64,000 bases of DNA from Hysterangium stoloniferum (lineage: Eukaryota; Basidiomycota; Agaricomycetes; Hysterangiales; Hysterangiaceae), in the NCBI GenBank assembly GCA_015178975.1, contig WHVD01000024.1, forward strand, positions 186,001 to 250,000, in the 5' to 3' direction. The notes beneath the pieces were generated by a model. It was not told where the DNA came from. It saw nothing but the letters and a program-made list of their open reading frames with translations, and ran no database searches. A program made the position numbers and the translations under genes. Below are positions 1 to 11,810 of this stretch, piece by piece; position 1 is the stretch's first letter; each line of letters opens with the position of its first letter.

Positions 1-182
1 TCATACTGTAAAGTCAATTCTATTCTCTCTTAGTCATCTTAATCATCCTACAGCTACTTAAGTTGACTAAGACTATTTTGTTATCTATATTGTACTTTGA
101 TAGTCAATATACTGTTGTGTTGTACCTAGATGGTCAATATTCTTTGTACATATATAGAGTGGTCAGAACTTCCATGACTCTT

Positions 183-930
183 CACACTGGTAAAGCAAAT
201 GCAGTGGATGGCAGAACACTCTTGTAAGCAGGGACAAATGCCATATAAATGTCCTGTACATCATGCACTCAATTGAATGAAGTGCTGGTATGTTTTCAGG
301 GCACTGCTCTCAGAGCCAATATGATTGTGAAAACTGCTGTTGGGATGCCAAAAGTGAAAAAATGTAGAAAATTAATTGCCTGGGAATTGGCCCAGGGTCT
401 TTTGCATGTGTGTAGTGGGGATGTTAGTTGCTACACCGCCTGACCTTGGGTAGGTCTGGTCTTACACTGTACTTGAATATATATCCTCATTTCCTATGAG
501 ATCAGATACACACTGAATTCAGAGCTGTATACCAGATGGAACAGTGGTTGGTATTACATAATCTAAGAAAAAGATAATTCAAAGGAAGAATATATGGGCA
601 CCTGCAAAACAATACCTAACATTACACTCCATTCAGAAGACAACCATTGTTTTTATTTTGAGGTATTTAGTAGTTTTTAATGTAAAATGTACATCAATAT
701 TGCTGCCTTATAATAGTCACAACATGTATATTCCATATATAAAATAGTGGTTTATGGAACAAGTTGCTTTTAGTCCACCAAGTTAACTGTATACTGGAAA
801 TAAGAGAGCAAAAGAAAGTGAACCAGGGAAAGGTGGTGCTGCTTTTTTTAGATTCATCATACTAGGGTCCTGACATCTGTTGGATCAGGGAATGACAATG
901 TATATTGGAGTATATGGTATCTGTCATGAA
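183..930. repeat. Dispersed repeat, inverted partner of 28563-29300
   Basis: This stretch matches the reverse complement of about 28563-29300 over most of its length. Shared landmarks are the blocks around 345-365, 555-660 and 700-735. A tRNA-like segment (reverse orientation, about 365-450) corresponds to the better preserved copy at 29031-29110. No coding sequence was recognised. The first 182 bases are AT-rich and show nothing recognisable. Confidence 0.6.
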
Positions 931-1459
931 TGTACAAGCTCAAATTCCAATAATATTCAACTTGATATTCCTTTGATATTCCTTTGACTTCTGACTCAAT
1001 TCCCAACTTGACTATCTTTTGACATTATTCAACTTAATATTCAACTAACCTTTGACTTGTCTCAGCTTGACATCATTGATGATTTCATTCTAATATCATA
1101 TTATTATCATAGGCAAATGATAAATAGCATAAAGGGCTACAATAGGAGTGAGGGAAGTCAGTTGGAAAACCTGTACCATAATCTGTATCCTTATTAGTGT
1201 ATTACTAATTTCACTTATATTCGAGATCTATTTGACATAATTATTCATGAGCTTGTGTCCTATGTTTGCCTCACACTTTATCAACAGGACAAATTAATAC
1301 TTTGTTGAATGAGGCATCTGTATTTGATTTAGTAGAGTATACTTCAATTTGATATTCAACCTTATCAAAGAAAATCTGATTCATGTCAGTATTTCAAGAG
1401 AAGACAATTTTATCACTAAAGGTGAAGGTTCCATTCATATACTTTTCAATGTTATATTT
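931..1459. other. AT-rich stretch without recognised gene
   Basis: Only short chance ORFs are present. There is some local repetition of TTGA/ATTC-rich words around 950-1080. Nothing recognisable was found. Confidence 0.5.
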
Positions 1460-1923
1460 TGTTAAGTGTGAGGCTCATGGGTGGGTCTCCAGGGGAAACC
1501 TGCAGAATTTCCAGGGAAGGACTTGGCTTCAACTTATGTGCTGTGCCCTTGCAAGATCACATTGTCCAACTTCAGACAGGAGTGAATGGGAAACCTGTGG
1601 GTTCTGAGAATATGCTGAGGCAGGTACAAAGTCAAAGCTAAGTTGATTTTCTGATCAGATTGTAAGTACAGGTGGTGGCTAGACTATAGGCTAGTATATT
1701 ATTGTACTACATATCCAGAGATACAATAAGACACAACAGGCATACAATAAGACAATAAACCAGATGTCAAACTGATTTGGAACAAGGGGCAGACTGAACC
1801 AGATGTTAAATGGACAAAGACAGATTGGGAACAAAGGGTCTGGAATGACTAGGTAGAGTCCAGTGGCTAGTTTGTGTGATATAGAGAGTTGAATACCTAT
1901 AGGATAGGTTCTGGGTCCTGACA
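1460..1923 (-). mobile_element. Solo LTR-like fragment, family C
   Basis: It begins TGTTAAG and ends CCTGACA (TG...CA). It carries the core motif around 1523-1556 (ACTTGGCTTCAACTTATGTG) that is shared by every LTR family in this window. Related to the truncated copy at 30543-30841. It lies directly beside the TPR remnant that follows. No convincing target-site duplication was found. Confidence 0.45.
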
Positions 1924-1924
1924 G

Positions 1925-2600
1925 GTTTCCCAGCCCTAACACAAACACCTGGACCTGGAGTTGTTCTGCCTCTGGCCATCTGCCCATTTTTGAATGTGTG
2001 TTTGCCAGTCATTCCTGGAAACCAGGGTGTGTGGGTGTTCAGTCCCTCAACACCTGAGCCTACAGTCTGCTGCATCTGGCCATCTTCCCACATTGGAATA
2101 ATGCCAAGTCATTCCTGCATCAGGGATTTGGGAATATCTACACCCATTATGTAGACTCCCTAGCCTCCCTAGCCTCCCTACATCTATAGTAAGCTTTTAT
2201 ACTGACTAGTAAATAGGGATCTTATAAAAGTAATGTGTCTAGCTGAGTCTAGCTGAGCTACCTAGCTCTCCTAGATGGCTCTAGACAATATACATAGATG
2301 GGATATTTACTGATCTTCCCACTTTCCTGATGTGGAGGTTAGAGTCTCTGGGTGTTCAGTCACTAAGATTTCCTTCCTGGCCTCCAACATCTGGATCTGC
2401 AGTGTTTCTGCATCTGGCCATCTTCCCATATTGGAATATGACAATGCCAAGTCACTCTTGGAGGTTAGGTTGTATTGGGGTTCATTCCCTAGGATTCTCT
2501 CCCTGTCTTTCAACACTTGGACCTGCAGTCTTTCTGTATCTGCCATCTTCCCAAATTGGAATATGTCCATGCCAAGTTGTTCCTGGAGGTTAGAATCTCA
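1925..2600 (-). pseudogene. Decayed TPR-repeat gene fragment
   Basis: Translation on the minus strand gives recognisable pieces of the 42-residue TPR unit that is well preserved at 25908-26668: WPEAEQLQVQVF near 1950-1980, and LQVQVLKDRERILGNE and MGRWPDAETLQIQMLEAR at about 2330-2530. Frames change between units and the repeats are interrupted, so this is a relic. In fungi this TPR type is usually the C-terminal sensor of NB-ARC or NACHT proteins. No NTPase domain is seen nearby. Confidence 0.6.
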
Positions 2601-2864
2601 GCTATTCAGACTTTGACTAGATGCTTCGAAAATGTTGTGCTTGTTCTTCAACTGCAGTAGTGGTTTATTCTTTAGGAGAACTTAATGCAGACGAGTTCAG
2701 ATCAGGGATTTGTAATTATATGATAATCAAAGTGCATGAGTACAAATGAAAAACAATGGCTTAGATCCTTTGGTAACACAACAGATCGCTGAAATGACGA
2801 AAACCATATTGACCATAAGTATGAGTGTTGGAATAGGTATATAGTACATCAGTAAAGTGGTTTA

Positions 2865-3056
2865 GCCACTGGAGCTGCCGGCCATGATCTGGTTTGCTCC
2901 TGTCCCTTTTTTTGGCTGTAGAGGATAGGTGCTAGCTCCCAGAGACTCTGAGAGTGCTAGGATGCTGCTGGAGCTGCTGGCCATGATCTAGTTTGCTCTG
3001 ATCCCTTTTTCTGGCTGTAGAGGATAGGTGTTAGCTCCTAGAGGCTCTGAAGGTGC
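2865..3056. repeat. Two-copy tandem repeat of ~92 bp
   Basis: The block GGAGCTGCCGGCCATGATCT through the GTTAGCTCC...GTGCTAG words occurs twice in direct orientation (about 2871-2957 and 2963-3056) with a few substitutions. No coding signal was seen. Sequence from 3057 to 3777 contains nothing recognised. Confidence 0.65.
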
Positions 3057-5972
3057 TAGTTCAGTGTAGAGATCAATTATACCTTTATTAACCTGCTTTA
3101 CATTGTGTATGTTAATGTACTATTAGATTGAGATTCTGAATTCAACCAGATTATAAGTGCTGACACTTACTGGGAGACTGGGTCTTACTGTATAAGATTA
3201 GCTAATGGGACAGCTGACCCTGTTAGAGAGGAAAATATAAAGAAAAAATATATGGCTTTACACAGATAATGTACCAATATCACTCCTAGAGCATTTAAAG
3301 CAGAAATATAACAGAATTTAATTACTTGGTACTTGAGATCTCTTCCTTATTTGTTTTATTGTTCTTGTTGCTCACCTGATTTGTAGTTCTGTCTTGTTGT
3401 CCTCCCTGTTTGTTTTGTTGAATGATAGAACAATGACTTTAAGGTCTATATGTATATGTTAGGACCTAACAACAACAACCACCCTTGGGCTTGATCTGAA
3501 TTCCATTCCTCATCCTTCACATACCTGTGTCACTGAATGTAAATACTTATTTGTAAAACATCACTTTATCTCTTATGTTCTCACTTTTTCACTATATTGG
3601 ATGGTATTTTAATGAAAACTATGTTTAGCACTTTACTGTCTACACTTTCAGGTTATAATGGAAAGCATTGTCTCTAAAATACTGTTTGATAGGTAGACTT
3701 AGTGTGAAATGAATTAATCCAAAATGTTTCCACATTTTCTATGCAATTCTCTCCAGTTATTTGTGTTCCAATTGGATCTAGATTGGCTGCCTTTTGTCCA
3801 AATTTGGGAGAGAGGGGGCATGGTTGAACAATATCTTCAACTTCAATAATGCCTCCCTTCCGATTACCCTTACAGTATCATCATAGAGTTTTTTCACACT
3901 GAACATATTTGTATCTTGGTCAATAGGATTGAGGTGAAACCATTCAACATATGCCAGGTGCTTGGGATGTGCATTTGATTTGGTTTTATCCAACTGTACT
4001 GGACGAAATATAAGTGTAATTGGCCAACCTGATACCCTTGAAAGTCTGGAATTAATTTAAGTATGACCTAAAATAATCAGAGTACTGACCTTGGATTCCA
4101 ACTTGCATAGCAGTTGATTCAGGGTTTGTATCTATGAAAACTACATCAAATACTCCAGGATTGGATTCAGTTGGTAGAACAGCTCGAAGAATTTGTTTTT
4201 CAATCTGATCATGAATATCATCAAGAATTGGTAGTGTTATTCTGATCAATGTCCAAATATCCAACCAGTTGTAATATTCAGGCAATTGGTCTGCCCTTGT
4301 CATGTGCCAGCCAGGTCCTGAAACATGGGTGCCTAAATCTAACTTGCTTCATACTCTTTTAAAGCAGAGACTAGTGCCTCATAAGAAATCATGAATTTCT
4401 CTGCAATATTCTTGTATACATAGATGGGACCAAATGCCAGGTCAACTAGCGGTCAAAATACTTGACCTTTTCTTGCCGATCTAGCCACCATACCATTTGC
4501 TCAGCATAATCTCTTTTGCTTACACCTTTGTATGCTTTTTTGGCATACTCAATGTGATAATGCTCTGGTGTTTCTGTTGAGAAGTTGTCAGTTGCTCCAA
4601 AACGTTGGATAAATTCTGGATAGTGCCAATGAGTATGAAGTTTTGGTATATTGAAATGATTGATTGTGCCCTTCTTGCCTTTACATGCTCCTGTTTTGAT
4701 GAAAATATTTTTGTTTTGATGGAAGACAGTGTTATATTTGAGAAGTTGCAGTAAAGTGCTGTCAGTATGTGACTGATACTGTGCAAGATAAATGAAATCA
4801 AGCTCAGCTCTGGTGGCTCGAATAGCTTCTGGTGGAACAGCCCCAGCAATCACTGTTAGAAATGATCACTGGAGATCTCGGTGCTCTTTGCCAGACCACT
4901 GTGAAATCTTTGATATACCACCAGTGAAATGGTGAAATCCTGGCCACTTTGGAAGCCTTCTAAATCTAGCATCCAGTTCAAGTTTGGAAACTATGTTTGT
5001 ATTCCATAGCACAATGATATTTAAAGCTTTATGAAGCCCATGCAACACATCAGGGTATACTGCTTTGCAGATATCTGTTTCTGGGAAGTCTATCCACCAT
5101 GGTTCTTCAATACCATTAAGACCAATATTCTTGGCTTTCATTGCAAACTTCCAAGTTTCTGCATCAGGAAATTTTCTCCTAATAGAGTGAATGTCTGAAA
5201 GAATATCTGAGCCAGACTGAGATTTACAAGTATTAGAGCCACCCAGCTGGCGAGTGCCAGCAGTACAACATGTGCAACAGTTAGGTGCCAAACAACAGAT
5301 AAGTGATTGCTCTGGGAGATCACATGGGTAGGCAGCTAGCCTGAGTATTTCCTTTCGTACCAACCCCTCACTATCAACCATTTCCTTAGGTATGGTAGTA
5401 TATAAGATAAGAGGTTGCAAGATGTATCACATACAAAGATGGTAGAGTCATCTGGCAAGAATTCCAGGGAGTAGCTTTGCTTCTGCTGGGGATTTAAACT
5501 CAAGTTTGGGAAATTTTCCCTCTGGCAACATTCCACATGGCAACCATGCATGGCTACTTGGTTTAGCCCTGATCTTTTTTCACATATGGCCACTTGCAAT
5601 CAACAAAGGTTTGACTTTCTTATCCCCACTGAAGTTTGTGAGATGTGTGCTATCTGTAGTCAAGAGATAGGGATTGTGTAAGTGCTGTGTCGGGAACTTA
5701 TTCCAGAACTATCGGAAAGTCACCAGGAAGTCGGGAACTATTGGATAGGGTCAGGACGTTGGCTTCAGCTTATGTGCTGCACCTCTATGCAAATGCTCAA
5801 AGTCCTTAATTTCAGAAGTGGGACTTACAATGGAAGATATGGATATTCAGAGTTCCGAAGAGTTCCGAATATCGAGTGTACAGAAAGATGGAAGAAGGAA
5901 TAAGAAACTAAGTCAATATCAGATCTAAGGTAAAGTACAAATTTGCGGAAACTAATATAAGTCTTCTCGTTA

Positions 5973-6572
5973 GGAGGATGGTCACACTTTATTGAATATA
6001 CAAAATTTTACTGAATAATCCTCATATTTTCCAAGTGAGTCTATTCCTTCTGGCCATGACAACTTATTCTATGAGTTTATATTTAATTACCTGAAATTTC
6101 ATCTTTAAAATATGCATGCCTTTTTAAAATACACACAAATGACATAGTTACACAAGATTATTTGGGTTAACCTAGATCATTTGGGTTAAACAAGATCATT
6201 TGGGTTAAACAAGATCATTTGGGTTAAACAAGATTATTTGGGTTATGACTTAATCTTTGGGTTATGATGTATTCTGTTGTATACAAGCAAACTTCCAAAT
6301 ATATTTCATATAATTTAAATTTAGTTGGTTTAGAGAGTTAACCAGAACTATCTGGGGTACCAATCCCCATTGTGCAATTTATTCTAAAAGAATAATCTAC
6401 AGATGATTGTTTGACTAAATTTTGTCAGATATAGGATAAATATTAATATTTTTGCATTGTTTAGAGTGATACCTAATCAACTGAATTTGATTAAATATTA
6501 ATTTTACAACAAACAATATAAATATATATACTTTAGTGGATAAATAACTTTTAAAGTTTTGGGTTATCCTCC
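5973..6572. mobile_element. Small non-autonomous TIR element (family D)
   Basis: It starts GGAGGATGGTCAC and ends GGGTTATCCTCC, an imperfect inverted repeat, and is flanked by TTA on both sides (5970-5972, 6573-6575). It is 600 bp with no ORF of interest and a subterminal tandem repeat. A second copy spans 44293-48348 and a right-end fragment lies at 27612-27664. The superfamily is not assigned; a 3-bp target duplication is suggested by this copy only. Confidence 0.6.
6153..6245. repeat. Short tandem repeat inside family D element
   Basis: Five direct copies of an about 19-bp unit, AAGATYATTTGGGTTAAAC, occur back to back. The same word recurs singly in the other family D copy (about 44477 and 44570). 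This could be a transposase-binding subterminal repeat. Confidence 0.75.
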
Positions 6573-7730
6573 TTATTGTACTACAAACTGAGACCATAAT
6601 AAGACGGAAATGGAAGTATTCTTAAACGGGAATACAATAAGACATATCGGGGAGACAATATTCCGAAACGGGAATATAATAAACAAATGAGTGAATACTT
6701 GTCAACGGACAAATTACCAAATGTGGAACAAGGGAAGAATGCGGAAGATATGGTAACTATGATGTTCCATAGTCGGAGATTGGAAGTCGGATATTAAAAC
6801 ATCTGGGAATGGGTCATCACAGATTGATTGTGATATCCTCTGGGAATTTGGCCTGAGTATCATTCCAGAATTCCCCACTGGCCATTTCACTGTAGCAACG
6901 GTCTGTGTGATCCTTGTTGAGATATTCTTCATATGGCACATAATCCTTGTCACCTGAAAAATCAGGATTTGCTTCCAACCATTCCAAACACTCTACTGGA
7001 TTTTGATAAAGAAGGAGTTGTGGATCAAGTGGAGCCTCAGGTAAAGTTATCCACTTCCCTGTCCATACTGGTACACTAGGTAATGACTCAATTCTATTAA
7101 CAAGATCAGCACTTGTCTTGAATGATAGTGGTGAGCTTTTGACCTGAAATATGTAAATACCATAAGACATGTTACATTTGGTATAATGAAAGAGGATCCT
7201 ACCCATGATAGCTTTAAGAATGCATCAATTTGTGTATTTGGCAGACCTGTTGTACTCAACCACTTTGCTAGCTCCCATTCATCTAAGCCAGCAAAGGGAT
7301 ATGTCACATTTTGAGGATCAACTTCTGCAGCCATTGTCTGTTCATATGGTGTGCTTCCCTGTCCAAATGTTTTTCCAGCATTGTGATATTGATATTTGTA
7401 GTAATGAGCATGAGGATCACCTGATTCTGTGGCAGATATAGAGGAAGATCTGAGTGACAGTGCATCATCCATACTATGATCACTATCAATCTCCATCTTA
7501 TGCTCATCTTCCCAGTTAGACAAGTCATCATATGCAAAAAATGCATCATGATCATCACCAAAAGGCTCTTCCTGAATTTGTGGCCATAAATCAGGATCAT
7601 CAGGGTCAAGTTGCTGTACTAACTGCCAAAGAAACCATGCAGCACAGTCTAGAGATTTCCTTTGATGTACTACTAGTCCCACTTCAGTACTAAAAATCCT
7701 ACCACAGCTAGGCACAATACAGATAGGCAT

Positions 7731-7918
7731 AACTGGACCAACCTGAATTGATTTTAGTTTGGGGTCAGAGTCAGGACAGAGATCTGATTTGATCTGATCT
7801 GATCTGATCCCATATTAAATGTTGAAGCTCCGACAGTGATCTGCCAGAAATTGAAACTCCGACAACCTTACAAACCTATTTTTTTTTTCACCACTCTCCA
7901 TGTCACATCCCTTTCATC
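7731..7918. promoter_or_regulatory. Shared divergent promoter region
   Basis: This ~190 bp separates the start of the Plavaka transposase (minus) from the start of the DUF6532-like gene (plus). It contains a GATCTGATCT-type direct repeat (7781-7810) and a pyrimidine/T tract before the plus-strand start. No clear TATA box was seen. A bidirectional promoter is inferred from geometry only. Confidence 0.4.
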
Positions 7919-9787
7919 ATGGTCAAAGCCAAACAAACTATACCTAATTTTTCTCTGTTAAACCAACTTCAAAATAACCAACAAGTAAGTTATATATGTA
8001 TTGATTCTCCTTTTTATTTACTAAAACTATGGCCTGGGTGGACAGAAAGTCGAAGCTAAAAAAAGTAAACAGGTGTCACCAAAACTGACAACCTCCAAAA
8101 TACTTCCCAGAAGATCTACTCGTGGCAATACTGCACCAGAAGAGGTATGTATGATTTGTTTTATAATATGTTTTTTACTATATAATTACAGGCTCCTTCC
8201 AGTACAATTTCTGATGGAGATGATGATGATGGTTTGGTTGGAGAGTGTGATGAGAGTGGTAATGAGAATAAGGATGAAAGTGTAAGTGAGTATGAAGGTG
8301 AAGAGGAGGGTAGGGTAGATGGCCTGGAGCTGGCAGATGGAGATGGCATTGATGACCTTGCTGAAGCAAAAGCCATGATTGCCCATCTTTCCCAGCAGTT
8401 GAAGGCAACTCAAGGTACCGGATTTGACCAGTTTGTGCCAGAGAATAGGTTAAAGATTAGATCCAAACTTTCTTTTTTTATTGTCACTTATAGATTTTAT
8501 CACAGAGAGTCGTCTCTCAATCTTTTGATGTTGAAGAGAAACACAAAAACAAAAAGTGCAAACGAGGTATTTTAAAGTTGCCAAATACTGCAAAGCTCCG
8601 TGACCATATTAAGAAGTGAGTTTATATGTTCTGCATGATCTCATTCTCCAGGCCTTAACACCACTGTCACCTCTAATAATTTATTACTTATGGTAGCCTC
8701 ACTCGTCATGCACCCTCTAGTAGTACACCAATTCAGCGGGCATCTAGCGATAGCAGTGTCGCTACAACCATCCTTGCATCTCCACCCAGGACCCCCCCTC
8801 CAACAGGCTTGAAGCCTGGTGCACCACCAGACAAGCTGCGGTCTTACACACCAAGACATCAAAAAGCATTCACACAATCAAAGTGCTATATTAACCTGTT
8901 CATTGCGACCCAAGATGCGTTTCCTGATCATGTCAAGACACGTTGCTTTGCATTAAATGCAAACAGTCTTGCTGCGAATGACCTTGGGATGAACATTCCT
9001 GATACATCTGATAATGAACTTTTGGTAGGTAAGTCTCAACCAATTTCAGGTTTGAAATCATTTCCTGAATGCTTGTGGCTACTGGAAATCGTATTTGCAT
9101 GCTCATATTCACGAAAACTACAAGATTATAGGGTCAGCACAAGATGTAATCAAGCGTGTAAATTTCCTATTACAAGACCATCGTTATATCTATGGAAAAC
9201 TTCGAGTTGATGAAGACACAGGGGAAGTACATCTTTATTCTTAGGTTTCTCTTTTTTCATAATTGCACTATCCTACTATCTACAGGTCAAACGTCTGAAA
9301 GCTTTTGGTCATCCCCATATAACTGCCCTCATCCACCAAGTCGGCTTTGTTGCCAAGGATAGCCCTGCAAGGCTTTCTACCAGCATGCTTTGCCCCGTTC
9401 CATTGGAGATGATTGTGATTGCCTGCCTAGCAGTATGTTTTTTATTTTATTTTATTTTATTTATTGTCATCCCTTTTTAGACATTCAATTCACTTTCCGA
9501 ACTTAGGACATCTGGTCAACATGTTAACATCGACATGAATAAGCAAGAATATACAAAAACGTACCAAAAAATCCTCGGTTTCCTTGACAGAATGTCCAAA
9601 ACTGTTCCCCATGTCCTTATAGGCCTTCAGGAAGAACTTTGTAGAACCGGCATGTAAGCAAATTATCTATTTTCGATTTTCACTGCTAATGTTTGATGTC
9701 AGGGCAAAACTCACCAATGGAGGAGGGTCTGATCTTGAAGATAATTTCACATCAGGAAAAATTGAGACAGATGCGGCTTCGGATTAG
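7919..9787 (+). CDS. DUF6532-like protein, multi-exon
   Basis: The start at 7919 is followed after 22 codons by GTAAGT. Likely exons are 7919-7984, 8046-8144, 8192-~8450, 8494-8615, 8697-9028, a segment to about 9226, ~9287-9432, 9481-9653 and 9703-9787. The product has a basic N-terminus (PRRSTRGNTAPEE), a strongly acidic Asp/Glu segment (about 8210-8350), a Ser/Thr/Pro linker, and a C-terminal region with AFTQSKCYINLFIATQDAFP, LLQDHRYIYGKLRVDEDTG and KAFGHPHITALIHQVGF. This C-terminal arrangement resembles the DUF6532 domain common in agaricomycetes, whose function is unknown. The frame across 9029-9120 was not resolved by simple splicing, so decay is possible. The gene is divergent from, and may belong to, the same mobile element as the Plavaka transposase. 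Confidence 0.55.
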
Positions 9788-9990
9788 GGGCTCGAATTTG
9801 AGGGAGTGGTGGTGGGCTAAAATTGGATGTAAGCAAATTGCCTATTTTTCGTTTTTACCACTAATGTTTGGTGTCAGGGCCCACCGATAGAGGAGGGTCT
9901 GACATCAAAGATAATTTCACATCGGGGGAAATTGTGACGGGTGCGGCTTCGGATTAGGGACTCAAATTTGAGGGAGTGGCAGTGAGGGTG
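9654..9990 (+). repeat. Tandem duplication of the last intron and exon
   Basis: The unit starting GTAAGCAAATT at 9654 (intron, then the final exon ending in TAG at 9787) recurs from 9829 with a 175-bp period. The second copy keeps donor, acceptor and stop (GGATTAG at about 9953-9959) with several substitutions. Confidence 0.7.
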
Positions 9991-10379
9991 GCTTTGAATG
10001 TGGCGACTCAATGGTTTTTGGCAATTGGCAAGCATAAAAATATTTCATATTGTCGCATCAGTACACTACTAGTGGTACTAATGCATAATAATATCAAATA
10101 ATCATTTTTTGAATCACAATTTTATTTGAAAATTTCTAATTTATTTATTTAAATGAATATTTATTAAACAGATTATAGACACAGCTAGAGCAACTAAAGT
10201 AGTGAGAGAAGTGAGAGAAGTGAGAGAAAAATATTCACAAGAGATGTTGTGAGCGTTTACCATCTCTACAGTGCTCTGAGAGCATTTGAAACTGGGCAAT
10301 GTTCTCTGAATACTCCGATGCCGCTGGAGACGCCCCGAGGCTCCAGAGCACATACTCATTTTACTGATGTAGAACAATT
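9991..10379. other. No gene recognised
   Basis: AT-rich sequence with a GAGAGAAGT triplet repeat near 10200-10230. No convincing coding sequence on either strand. Confidence 0.5.
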
Positions 10380-11033
10380 TTAGACATCTTTAGTCGACCC
10401 AAACTGGGGTAAAGTAAAGGGTAGGGAAATGATGTGTTCGAGAAAATACAATGAGTACACAACGAGCAGAAGAGACCGAAAGACCAAGGGGTAATATGGG
10501 GACTGGTCTACCGAATTCACAACGCCTGTATTGAAAATAAAATAAAATAAGTATCAAAGCCGAAGATGACAGGTAAAAGAATGACTTGCTCTCTAGAGAA
10601 TCGTAGAATGAGATTATTTCTCAGGTTGCCTTTCAACCGCCAGATGTCAAGCTAACGGTATCCTCCAGACGATTGATTTCCGTCAACTCAACTGGGAACA
10701 ATACCTCATCCCCTTGGTCAACGTTGCGATTGTCATTAATCGCTTTTAATGTTCGTGTGCTTTTGGGAGGGCCACAGAGGTAAGGTTACTGTCGTCCCAG
10801 TGCCTTGGCTGCGCACGCTCTCGCTCCACTACGCGCCATCATATAGGGACACGCTGTGCATGTTTTCGGTCCCCAATAGGTAGGACGAAAGGCAAAGGCG
10901 TAGGGTGGCATTATAACCCCCGAAAAGTACAGTGATTAGTACGGCGGGAATTGGAGAAGGAGGTATCGGGTTGATTTAAGGTCTTGCACAGACCTTTCTT
11001 GGTCTCTGTCTTTTTTTTGTTCTTGACGTCAAC

Positions 11034-11810
11034 TGTAACCAAAAAAATTGTTCATGCGTTCTTTGATTGTCCTGTAAACAAAACAAAGTGAAGGTACACA
11101 TTAATCAACCCAACTAAAGCCAGACGATAAAAAAAAGCATCATTCGACTCTACACACCTGCTTATAGGCACCGCCATCAAGCTCAACGTCTTTCCCCTCG
11201 ACTTGGTCTTCTCGGCAGCTTTCGCACCATTTTCACGGTAACAGAGGCCCTCTTGTTACTCGTAGTACTATTGAGGGACCTCGCATCGGACTGTAGTTGT
11301 GGCCCGCAGCGGGTTTTCTCCACTGAAATCAAAAGGGAAGTCTGGGTCGTGCCTTCCAAGACTGCGCAGCCGGAACTAGTTCAAAATGGTCTCGCTGACA
11401 GGGAAGAAAAACAGTTTGTGGCGGGCAGAACGAAAGGGAAAGGTGTAGAAGCCGATTCAAAACCCCCGGGAGGTACTGTGGGCAGTGCAGCAGGAATGCA
11501 GACGGAGTTCATTTCGAGTTTTTGTACAGGCGCTATCTGCGCTTTGGCTTTTCCCTTGTTTTTTTTAACCCCGATCGTAACCGAACGATGGCGTGCGACC
11601 TCCAATTGACCTGTAAACAAAACAAAGCGAAACCAAGCATTAGTCAACTCAATCATAGCCAAACAGTGTCAACAAACCATCAATCAACTCGCATCTGCTT
11701 ATAGGCTACAAAAACCAAGCTCAGCGTCTTCCCTCGCGTTTTCTTCTCATCCATAAAGCTACCTTCTCCTCCAGTCTCACTTCTCCCCAACAGCCACCAC
11801 CTTCCACGGT
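11034..11810. repeat. Internal direct repeat in copy 1
   Basis: A ~200 bp block containing CCTGTAAACAAAACAAAG and CTGCTTATAGGC occurs at about 11034-11240 and again at about 11600-11810. The segment between encodes nothing recognised. The same double arrangement is visible in copy 2 (about 19425-19560, which is shortened, and 19905-20120), so it predates the segmental duplication. Confidence 0.65.

Larger units (their letters stand above)
5677..6825 (-). mobile_element. Solo LTR inside the Plavaka transposase gene
   Basis: The insert begins TGTAAGTGCTG and is flanked by GATTG at 5672-5676 and at 6826-6830 (or 6822-6826). It contains the LTR core motif at about 5758-5785 (TTGGCTTCAGCTTATGTGCT). 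Without the TIR element nested inside it (5973-6572) it is about 540 bp. No internal retroelement coding sequence is present, so it is a solo LTR fossil. The exact 3' edge is uncertain by about four bases. Confidence 0.65.
3778..7730 (-). pseudogene. Plavaka-type transposase gene, split by an LTR insertion
   Basis: The gene reads on the minus strand from an N-terminal zinc-finger-like motif (CIVPSCGRIFSTEVGLVVH, start at 7730), an acidic stretch, then FAGLDEWELAKWLSTTGLP (about 7280). After an apparent intron come the PLDPQLLLYQNPVECLEWLE segment (about 7020) and YSEMASGEFWNDTQAKF (about 6860). The central part includes YPDVLHGLHKALNI (about 5040). The C-terminal part includes ELDFIYLAQYQSHTD (about 4790), FNIPKLHTHWHY and HLAYVEWFHLNP (about 3950). 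These blocks match agaricomycete Plavaka transposases in order. A solo LTR (5677-6825) interrupts it at an ATC codon, and removing the insert plus one target duplication restores a continuous frame there. Further in-frame stops (for example near 5575 and 5430) suggest it is inactive. Introns were not fully resolved and terminal inverted repeats were not found. Confidence 0.75.

Noticed and set aside
2330-2616. Plus-strand open frames over the TPR relic
   Set aside because: Antisense shadow; the minus strand carries recognisable TPR residues.
6153-6245. CRISPR-like short repeats
   Set aside because: Units are tandem without spacers, lie in a eukaryotic TIR element, and no cas genes are present.
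8161-8413. Minus-strand Ser/His-rich frames
   Set aside because: Antisense to the acidic exon of the DUF6532-like gene; low-complexity shadow.
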